A stretch of DNA of 8,283 nt from Thiodiazotropha sp037382065 (GTDB lineage: Bacteria > Pseudomonadota > Gammaproteobacteria > Chromatiales > Chromatiaceae): positions 1 to 8,283 of the forward strand of contig JARRQF010000271.1 in NCBI GenBank assembly GCA_037382065.1, in the 5' to 3' direction. Below the pieces are notes generated by a model. The model was not told the origin of the DNA and ran no database searches. It was given only the letters and a program-made list of their open reading frames with translations. Shown here piece after piece: positions 1 to 5,620 of the stretch; position 1 is the stretch's first letter, and each line of letters opens with the position of its first letter. The position numbers and the translations under genes were made by a program.

Positions 1-35
1 AACGCGGATGACCGCTTAGCGTCTCGCCCGAAGGG

Positions 36-129
36 AAGCCTGCTCAGGCCAGGATACTGCGTTGCAATGCTTGAAAAGGGCGAGCCATTCCCTGCGCATT
101 GCGCCTTGTCTCCTGGCCTAAGCAGGCTT
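36..129. repeat. Nested imperfect palindrome (cruciform/hairpin element)
   Basis: Two 19-base arms, 36-54 and 111-129, are inverted copies with one mismatch (C45 against A120). Inside them a second helix pairs 64-70 (GCAATGC) with 96-102 (GCATTGC), and a third pairs 77-80 (AGGG) with 90-93 (CCCT). The result is three stacked helices separated by internal loops. On the minus strand the single mismatch becomes a G-U wobble, so the outer stem is continuous only in that strand. No T-run follows either arm, so it is not a classical terminator. It ends 50 bases before the MutS-like gene. It could be a REP/MITE-type dispersed repeat or a structured leader; the sequence alone does not decide. Confidence 0.7.
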
Positions 130-168
130 CTATCATCGTCAATTTGTATGAAGCACCACACTAGAACT

Positions 169-172
169 GAGG
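169..172 (+). promoter_or_regulatory. Ribosome binding site of the MutS-like gene
   Basis: GAGG lies 7 bases before the TTG at 180 and 13 bases before the in-frame ATG at 186. The spacing favours the TTG start, although the ATG two codons later is a better start codon. The two choices differ by only two residues. Confidence 0.5.
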
Positions 173-179
173 TAAGTTA

Positions 180-2015
180 TTGAACATGCAACACCGATCC
201 AAGACAGAATATGAAAACCGAATAGCAAAGCTCCAACGCCAGATTGACAATTTACAGCAGCAGATTACTCGTATTGGATATCTTCGCCTATTTCTCGCCC
301 CCCTTGCTGGGCTACTCTACTATGTCTACTACCGATACGATAACCTTACAGCCATCTTATTAAGCTGTAGCTGCGTATTGCTTTTTCTGTTTGCGGTGTT
401 TCGTCATAAAAAATTAATGCTTCAGCAGGAGAGTGACAAGCGGATTTTGGAGATAAATCAACGCTGCCTGCTAAGGCTACAGGGACGGTGGTGCGAGTTT
501 ATTGATAATGGAAAGGAATTTATCGATGAGAACCATCCTTATGCGGCCGACCTTGATATCTTTGGTGAAAATTCCCTATTTCAGTTTATCAATACCGCCT
601 CAACGCCGTTTGGGCGACGGGCCATGCGAGATGCGCTATCCTCGAGCCAGTTTAATGAGAGTGAAATTTCGGCGCGGCAGGCGGCCGTAGAAGAACTAGC
701 TGCCGAATTGGATTGGCGTCAACAGTTCCAGGCTTGCGGGATCCAATTAGCGCAATATCGAAAAGATCCTAAAGAGCTGTTGACGTGGGCCGCACGCCAG
801 ACTAATGCTCCTTCTACGCTGTTCACACTCGTTATTCGTGGTACTCCTATCAGATCCCTTTTGTTTCTGTTTGGTGTTTGGGTATGGGATTGGTCTTATC
901 TAATACCCTTATGCGGTTATCTATTGCAATTTCTTGTGTTTGCCGTCACTGCACGAGAAAATTTTGCGGAAATGAAGGTTTTTTCTAATCAATATGAAAG
1001 TTTGAATGTTTATGCGGCCTCGTTGCACTGTATAGAACAAAAATCATTCAACACGGATCAACTCAAGCGATTACAGGAACAGATAAAGCGTGAAGAAAAG
1101 CAAAACGCATCAGATAATCTGACGAGGTTAGCAGTATTGGTTGAATACACCGATGCTCGATTTGTGCCGCAGTTCCACTTTTTCCTAAATACATTTTTCC
1201 TATGGGACAATCAGTTTGTACTGGCCCTTAAAAAATGGCAACGGCAACATGCATGCCATCTAGGCGACTGGCTGAAGACCATTGGTCAGTTCGAACTCCT
1301 AGCCAGTATCGCTATGATATGTTACGACCATCCTGACTGGTCCTTTCCAAAGGTTGCTGCGAAGGGACCAGGTTTCACTACAAAGCAGCTGGGGCATCCA
1401 CTGATTGGAGACCAAAGCAGGCGCTGTAACGATCTACAGCTTGCCGCTTTCAATGGCATTACCCTTGTCACCGGCTCAAATATGTCGGGTAAAAGCACCT
1501 TGTTAAGAACAGTAGGCATCAATCTAGTTCTCGCATATACCGGTGCGCCGGTATGCGCTAGCGAGATGATTTGTAGGATTATGCCGATATTTACATCAAT
1601 GCGAATACGCGACGATTTAGCAAAAAATATTTCCACCTTTTATAACGAATTAATGAAAATAAAAAGGATACTGGAGTCAATCAATCATAATGAAGATACG
1701 GTACTGGTTCTGATCGATGAGATCTTCAGAGGCACCAATTCACAAGACCGTTACGAAGGCGCAATCGCTGTTATTGATCGCTTAGTCAATGCCAATGCAC
1801 TGGTCATGTTATCGACTCATGACCTAGCTTTATGTGATTTGGAACAGCATTATGCTGATAAGATATCGAACATACACTTTAGCGAAAGATTTACCAAAAC
1901 AGGTCTGGAATTTGACTATCTCGTAAGACCAGGCCGATCAACTACATCAAATGCTGCTCATTTGATGCGACTGATTGGGCTTGAAGTCAAGGATACGGAA
2001 AATACGCATGCCTAA
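180..2015 (+). CDS. Membrane-anchored MutS-like ATPase
   Basis: This 611-residue protein carries the MutS/ABC-type ATPase domain in its C-terminal third: Walker A GSNMSGKST (432-440), Walker B with LIDEIFRGTNS (511-521), and the STHD switch motif (545-548). The end of the protein (about 578-600) also follows the usual MutS pattern. The N-terminal half is not that of MutS1: I see no mismatch-binding domain with its Phe-x-Glu motif. It starts with a short coiled coil (about 9-32), then two hydrophobic helices (about 34-52 and 57-74), and a second hydrophobic pair near 224-236 and 240-256. Residues 275-375 resemble the helical lever/core region. Proteins of this build are usually annotated 'MutS-related' and their role is unknown. 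Canonical mismatch repair is unlikely without domain I; a nucleic-acid-binding, membrane-located ATPase is the inference. The start is TTG at 180 (or ATG at 186). It stands alone, with a 363-base gap to the next gene. GC is about 43% in a sampled line, similar to the GGDEF-EAL gene. Confidence 0.88.
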   Translation: MNMQHRSKTEYENRIAKLQRQIDNLQQQITRIGYLRLFLAPLAGLLYYVYYRYDNLTAILLSCSCVLLFLFAVFRHKKLMLQQESDKRILEINQRCLLRLQGRWCEFIDNGKEFIDENHPYAADLDIFGENSLFQFINTASTPFGRRAMRDALSSSQFNESEISARQAAVEELAAELDWRQQFQACGIQLAQYRKDPKELLTWAARQTNAPSTLFTLVIRGTPIRSLLFLFGVWVWDWSYLIPLCGYLLQFLVFAVTARENFAEMKVFSNQYESLNVYAASLHCIEQKSFNTDQLKRLQEQIKREEKQNASDNLTRLAVLVEYTDARFVPQFHFFLNTFFLWDNQFVLALKKWQRQHACHLGDWLKTIGQFELLASIAMICYDHPDWSFPKVAAKGPGFTTKQLGHPLIGDQSRRCNDLQLAAFNGITLVTGSNMSGKSTLLRTVGINLVLAYTGAPVCASEMICRIMPIFTSMRIRDDLAKNISTFYNELMKIKRILESINHNEDTVLVLIDEIFRGTNSQDRYEGAIAVIDRLVNANALVMLSTHDLALCDLEQHYADKISNIHFSERFTKTGLEFDYLVRPGRSTTSNAAHLMRLIGLEVKDTENTHA

Positions 2016-2205
2016 CTGACGCATGTAGAAAAGGCAGCATGACTCAAAAACTTGTGGTGAAATTTTTAGAGTAAATATGATAGAACAGTTAACTTGAATT
2101 TTATCAGTTTTAAACTCCAAAACTTAAATCACAATATTGTCAATCAAAGCGCTACGAAGCTTCCAAATAAACTCGCCGTATCATATATTGATAAAGCCTT
2201 AGTTA

Positions 2206-2223
2206 TTAACTGAACACAGTTAA
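2206..2223. promoter_or_regulatory. Dyad, possible operator
   Basis: TTAACTG (2206-2212) and CAGTTAA (2217-2223) are perfect inverted 7-mers around a 4-base spacer. The right half extends as ACAGTTAAACTT, close to ACAGTTAACTT at 2085-2095. This could be a transcription-factor site or a small hairpin in the leader of the gene at 2379. In such AT-rich DNA chance is a real alternative. Confidence 0.25.
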
Positions 2224-2365
2224 ACTTAAAAATCTGGGCAAGCTATACATCTGTTAGATCGTTTTATAAAGATATTCATAGATTTTGCTAAGGAGCCAAA
2301 AACCAGAAATTAATGAGCAGACTTATAAAGCACGTTAGCTAAATATTTTTTCAAAGCAGTAATAT

Positions 2366-2370
2366 AAGGA
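2366..2370 (+). promoter_or_regulatory. Ribosome binding site of the secreted PKD protein
   Basis: AAGGA sits 8 bases before the ATG at 2379, a normal spacing. It fixes this start, which also places a signal peptide at the N-terminus. Confidence 0.6.
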
Positions 2371-2378
2371 ATAATATT

Positions 2379-4316
2379 ATGAAACCCATAAATGGGGCTA
2401 TTCTATCTACCTTGTCTTTTTTTATTATCGCGGCTCAAGCAGATGTAACAAATACTGCAGGCTCTTCGCCCAGGTCCAACACATCGGAGACCTCCGAACA
2501 CTATCTGGTCGGTCTCGCCCTTACAGAGAACACCATCGCACTTGACACATTCAACCGACGCCAGGAGTCAGGCTGGGGAATGGCGGAGTTTGGCGGATCA
2601 TGGTCGAACACGGGTACTACAGCAGTAGAGGGAGACATCGCAACAATGTCGGCACCCGCTGGAAAGACGTCAACAGCAACCCTGGTATCGCTATCCGGAC
2701 GTGACCTGACGAGCACAGCCGATGTCATGCTCGACGCGCTACCTATCAACGGGACCACTGAGGTGCATCTGTGCGATCGAATCACAAGCACTGGTGACCT
2801 CCGGGCCATCCTCAGGTTCCGCTCCTCCGGTGCTGTCAGCGTCTTGCTAGCTCGCAAAACCACCAGCGGGGTACTGTCTATCCTCACCTCACCGGCCGAG
2901 GTAGCATCTGGGTACACCCCTGGAACACCCTTGCATGTCATGCTGAAGACCTCTGGGGCGTTCCCAGCAACTATTCAAGCTAAGGTCTGGGTTGGGTCTT
3001 CTGCCGAACCCGCCGGATGGTCGGTCAGCACAACAACCAGCGCAGGAGCCCAAAGCTCTGGGAAAGTCGGCATCCTGCTGCAGCAGGGGGCATCCGTATC
3101 GAACGGAGCCGCATCGCTCAGCGTTGACAATCTCCAGGTCTTTTCAAAGACCCTCAATCAGCGTCCCTCAGCGGCCTTCCAGACCAGCGTGAATGCTCAG
3201 CTGCTCCGAGTCGATGGATACGGTAGTGTCGACCCAGATGGGTCGATCACGGCCTATAACTGGGTTTGGGGGGATGGGACCTCATCCACCACATACTCAC
3301 CGGTAACCAGCCACACCTACGCGAACTATGGATCCTACGCAGTACAGCTCACCGTGACGGACAACCTCGGCAGGACAGCGTCAACAAGTGTTGAAACTGC
3401 CGTTGGACCGTCAGAACAGACCCCCGAACGTGACGTAGCACTTCACCCGTTTACGTCTTGGTCGCCGTGGAATACCTCACTCGGCTCCGACGCCGCCTAT
3501 GAGGAGGCTACCGACCCTGCGACAGCAAACTTCCTCTCAGGCAGCCCTGCGGTTAACTCGGCAAGGTGGTCGGTAGCCGTCTACCAGGCGACAACAGAGG
3601 ACCCTTTAGCTACGGTGGTTGACACCAAACTCACTGCGTCGAGCAACGACGATGTCACACATCAGATCCACGTGCCGGTCAATGCCTACCCGACAGGCGG
3701 CACTGATGGACATGTCGCGGTAATCGATCCCGACGGAAAGCTGGTATGGGAACTCTACGCCATGACGAAGATCGACGATATGAATTGGACCAGCGGCCGC
3801 ATCGTCGCGACCGACCTGCTTGGTGACGGACTCCCTAACGGAGCACGGGCATCGGCCACATCGATCCTAGCAGGACTGATCCGCGCCGATGAGTTGGACT
3901 CTGGATCGATCCACCACGCGTTAATGATCGGAGTGCCGTCATCGATCCTTAAATCCGGACCGGTCTGGCCTGCACATATGGAGGACACCAACGGCTCAGC
4001 CTTGTACTCCGGTCTTGTGCCTATGGGCAGCCTAGTCGCCCTTGACCCTAATGTCGACATCACCTCCCTAGGACTGAGCCCCAAAGGTCTGGCCATCGCC
4101 CGCGCCCTGCAAAACTACGGAGGATATGTGGTAATCAATGCGGCAACGGTGACCTTGTCGTGCGAACTAGCCTGTGACCAGACAGATGTGGCGGAGCTTG
4201 CAGAGAGTTGGAGCTTCTTGTATCCATACATGCGTGTCGTGACGAATAGCTCGGCGACCACGGTTGGTGGAGGAGGTGCGAGACGGGAAGAGCAGTTACC
4301 AATGGGGAGCGAGTAA
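2379..4316 (+). CDS. Secreted multidomain protein with PKD domain
   Basis: This 645-residue exported protein has a signal peptide at residues 1-21 (hydrophobic core LSFFIIAA, cleavage after AQA). Next comes a beta-rich, lectin/LamG-like region at about 52-256, opening with the pattern D-x-FNR...GWG...GG-W that I associate with actinobacterial exoenzymes. A PKD domain follows at about 262-343 (SVDPDGSI, WGDGTSS, HTY...Y-x-VxLTVTD). The last domain, about 355-633, is one I cannot name. Its conspicuous motifs are PFTSWSPWNT, GTDGHVAVIDPDG, ARASA...LAGLIRADEL, VWPAHMED, GLVPMGSL and a terminal VTN...VGGGG. No catalytic residues can be assigned. PKD and lectin-like modules suggest binding or processing of an extracellular polymer or surface. 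Codons 1-27 are AT-rich, and from about base 2460 the gene is about 60% GC, unlike the flanking genes. This points to lateral acquisition and fusion to a local secretion signal. The reading frame is intact and the protein looks complete. Confidence 0.85.
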   Translation: MKPINGAILSTLSFFIIAAQADVTNTAGSSPRSNTSETSEHYLVGLALTENTIALDTFNRRQESGWGMAEFGGSWSNTGTTAVEGDIATMSAPAGKTSTATLVSLSGRDLTSTADVMLDALPINGTTEVHLCDRITSTGDLRAILRFRSSGAVSVLLARKTTSGVLSILTSPAEVASGYTPGTPLHVMLKTSGAFPATIQAKVWVGSSAEPAGWSVSTTTSAGAQSSGKVGILLQQGASVSNGAASLSVDNLQVFSKTLNQRPSAAFQTSVNAQLLRVDGYGSVDPDGSITAYNWVWGDGTSSTTYSPVTSHTYANYGSYAVQLTVTDNLGRTASTSVETAVGPSEQTPERDVALHPFTSWSPWNTSLGSDAAYEEATDPATANFLSGSPAVNSARWSVAVYQATTEDPLATVVDTKLTASSNDDVTHQIHVPVNAYPTGGTDGHVAVIDPDGKLVWELYAMTKIDDMNWTSGRIVATDLLGDGLPNGARASATSILAGLIRADELDSGSIHHALMIGVPSSILKSGPVWPAHMEDTNGSALYSGLVPMGSLVALDPNVDITSLGLSPKGLAIARALQNYGGYVVINAATVTLSCELACDQTDVAELAESWSFLYPYMRVVTNSSATTVGGGGARREEQLPMGSE

Positions 4317-4377
4317 TATCGTATACTCAAACGAGCAGACTCTGGGTTTTCACCATACACTTGGCATCCTATTGACA

Positions 4378-4866
4378 ATGAAGCAAAGAAAGACCTACCA
4401 AAGCCTGGTTGCCGAAATGGCTTCCCAGGTCCAAGAGATCTTCCCCTGGGACCTGCGCGACGAACTCGACGCAGGAGTTGAGCCGTTGCTGCTTGATATC
4501 CGCTGTCCAGACGAGTTTGAGATACTGCATATCGCAGGAGCCATCAATGTACCACGGGGCATTCTGGAGATCGCAGTCGATTATGGCTATGAAGAGACAG
4601 TACCTGAGCTGGTGCAAGCGCGGGACCGCCGCGTGATCGTGATTTGCCGCTCAGGTAATCGCAGCATACTCGCTGCGCATACACTAGGGATGATGGGCTA
4701 TACAAATGTCGCGTCGTTGCGCACTGGACTGCGCGGCTGGAACGACGACGAACAGCCGCTGATCAATGCGCAGGGCGAGGAGCTGGATTTCGATGCGGTC
4801 GATCTCCTGTTTCTGCCCAATCTAACGCCGGACCAACAGGGAGCGCAAAACCAAAGGATGGTCTGA
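4378..4866 (+). CDS. Single-domain rhodanese-like sulfurtransferase
   Basis: This is a 162-residue cytosolic protein with one rhodanese domain at about 25-130. It shows the LLLDIR strand start (37-42), the HIAGAINVPRG segment (51-61), the six-residue active-site loop with catalytic Cys90 in CRSGNRS (90-96), and the TGLRGW end motif (116-121). The Cys would carry a persulfide and pass sulfane sulfur to acceptors such as thiols, cyanide or sulfur-relay proteins; the substrate cannot be read from the sequence. A charged tail (about 130-162) follows the domain. The frame is open back to 4264, but that part overlaps the previous gene's end and lacks rhodanese features, so ATG 4378 is preferred. 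A clear Shine-Dalgarno is missing before it, and TTG 4372 is an alternative. The gap to the upstream gene is 61 bases, so co-transcription is possible. GC is about 60% in sampled lines, like the gene before it. Similar rhodaneses occur in sulfur-oxidising proteobacteria, which is a hint only. Confidence 0.87.
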   Translation: MKQRKTYQSLVAEMASQVQEIFPWDLRDELDAGVEPLLLDIRCPDEFEILHIAGAINVPRGILEIAVDYGYEETVPELVQARDRRVIVICRSGNRSILAAHTLGMMGYTNVASLRTGLRGWNDDEQPLINAQGEELDFDAVDLLFLPNLTPDQQGAQNQRMV

Positions 4867-4960
4867 TAGGCCGTTACCTCGTTCACACGCTCCCGCAAAG
4901 GAGGGTATTGTAAGTCAAGTTTCAGAGTTCACCATAAAACCTGAAATCCACAGCACTATT

Positions 4961-5038
4961 GATGTGGTGAGGTACAAACCGCATCAATCGTGCGATGGCT
5001 CACGAACATCCATGATGCGGTTCGTACCTCACCACATC
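4961..5038. repeat. Long palindromic intergenic repeat (REP/MITE-like)
   Basis: Two 26-base arms, 4961-4986 and 5013-5038, are inverted copies with one mismatch (A4976 against C5023). The central 26 bases hold a further stem, TCGTG (4988-4992) with CACGA (5001-5005). On the minus strand the mismatch becomes a G-U wobble. Read on the minus strand from 5043, the right arm begins with GTAGGATG, a word I associate with dispersed gammaproteobacterial palindromes, some mobilised by RAYT-type (REP-associated tyrosine) transposases. No transposase and no clear target-site duplication are visible. Its place between convergent genes also allows a bidirectional transcription-stop role. Confidence 0.72.
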
Positions 5039-5096
5039 CTACATTTCATTCCTTCATGGTGGGACAGAACCCCAACATGCCCAGCCATCAACTGCT

Positions 5097-5114
5097 CGCC
5101 TTTATAGAAAGGCG
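5097..5114 (-). other. Short hairpin downstream of the orphan gene
   Basis: CGCCTTT (5097-5103) pairs perfectly with AAAGGCG (5108-5114) around a 4-base loop, 20 bases past the stop codon of the minus-strand gene. The position suits a terminator, but no T-run follows on the minus strand, so intrinsic termination is doubtful. Confidence 0.35.
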
Positions 5115-5134
5115 CTATCCAATAAAATCTTTAT

Positions 5135-5518
5135 TTACTCCTCACCTAATACTTCGATAGTTGCAGCTTTAACTTGCGCTTTGGTTAATCCCTCAATAAT
5201 CTCTTCATCAAATAAGGTAAAAAACCAACTCACTCGTTCTTTCCAGAGTTCACCCAAGTCGTATCTTTTAAAATAGTAATCATTACGCCATAAACTTGAC
5301 TTAGCCCCAAGCCTTTCGATTCCTGGAATCGATTTAGGGTATAAACAGACAAACCATGGGGGCAACATCTCACCAGCTGACTTACTAAATTCATGCTTAC
5401 TAATAAGATTGATCATTTCCTCTCGAAAGTTTGAAATATATTGATAGCCCTTCATTTCGAGACTTCTCTGATCTACAGCCACCCTAATACGCTTTTTTCT
5501 ATGAAATAAACTAAACAT
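5135..5518 (-). CDS. Hypothetical protein, 127 residues
   Basis: I do not recognise this protein. It has a basic start (HRKKRIR, residues 6-12), no signal peptide and no membrane helix. The middle is aromatic-rich, with PPWFVCLYP (53-61), SLWRNDYYFKRYD (75-87) and RVSWFFTLFDEE (95-106), and the C-terminal helix is acidic. This looks like a small globular cytosolic protein. The start ATG at 5518 is preceded by GAGGG (5526-5522) only 3-4 bases away, which is tight; Met22 is a possible later start. GC is low (about 35% in a sampled line), below all neighbours, which fits a recently gained or fast-evolving gene. It lies 102 bases downstream of the GGDEF-EAL gene on the same strand, so the two could be co-transcribed, but nothing ties their functions together. 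The regular frame, a Shine-Dalgarno and the absence of a competing gene support it as real. Confidence 0.6.
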   Translation of the reverse strand: MFSLFHRKKRIRVAVDQRSLEMKGYQYISNFREEMINLISKHEFSKSAGEMLPPWFVCLYPKSIPGIERLGAKSSLWRNDYYFKRYDLGELWKERVSWFFTLFDEEIIEGLTKAQVKAATIEVLGEE

Positions 5519-5521
5519 TTT

Positions 5522-5526
5522 CCCTC
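5522..5526 (-). promoter_or_regulatory. Ribosome binding site of the orphan gene
   Basis: On the minus strand GAGGG is followed by AAA and then the ATG. The spacing is shorter than usual but workable, and it is the main support for the start at 5518. Confidence 0.45.
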
Positions 5527-5620
5527 AGTACTGCAAAAAACGATACGGTAGAGTCGGAATAATTCTTTTCACGAACTTCCATGAAGAACCTGTAGGTTTA
5601 ATCGAATATCACCGTAAACG

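Larger units (their letters stand above)
2016..2378. other. AT-rich intergenic region, no gene seen
   Basis: This 363-base gap between the MutS-like gene and the secreted-protein gene is strongly AT-rich and codes for nothing convincing. It holds three small dyads of similar core: AGTTAACT at 2087-2094, AGTTTTAAACT at 2106-2116, and a TTAACTG/CAGTTAA hairpin at 2206-2223. Weak promoter-like words occur (TTGATA at 2188, TATAAA at 2265), but I find no -35/-10 pair with acceptable spacing. No T-tailed hairpin terminator follows the MutS-like gene. The promoter of the secreted protein presumably lies here. Confidence 0.6.
4867..5134. other. Convergent intergenic region
   Basis: The rhodanese gene (+) and the small orphan gene (-) converge here. 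Apart from the long palindrome at 4961-5038 and the short hairpin at 5097-5114, there is a weak TTTCAG/CTGAAA pair (4920-4925 and 4941-4946, 15-base loop) without a T-run. No coding region is supported. Confidence 0.55.

Noticed and set aside
36..129. Integron attC site
   Set aside because: The folded shape is suggestive, but the conserved core ends (GTTRRRY/RYYYAAC) are absent and there is no cassette structure or integrase.
1322..1636. 104-codon minus-strand reading frame inside the MutS-like gene
   Set aside because: It lies opposite the conserved Walker A region and is a by-product of that codon pattern.
2313..2342. Nine-residue leader peptide frame (ATG AGC AGA ... TAA) after an AAGGAG at 2290
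   Set aside because: The Shine-Dalgarno is 17 bases from the ATG, too far, and the peptide shows no attenuator-type codon run.
2501..2941. 146-codon minus-strand reading frame inside the exoprotein gene
   Set aside because: It is antisense to a well-supported domain region, matches no family I know, and long antisense frames are expected in GC-rich coding DNA.
4296..4327. Promoter for the rhodanese (TTACCA with TATACT)
   Set aside because: The spacer is 20 bases and the -35 word is poor, so it is not reported as a promoter.
4264..4377. N-terminal extension of the rhodanese to an ATG inside the preceding gene
   Set aside because: The extra 38 residues overlap the exoprotein's 3' end in another frame, carry no rhodanese feature and add no recognisable signal peptide. 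ATG 4378 gives a normal-sized protein.
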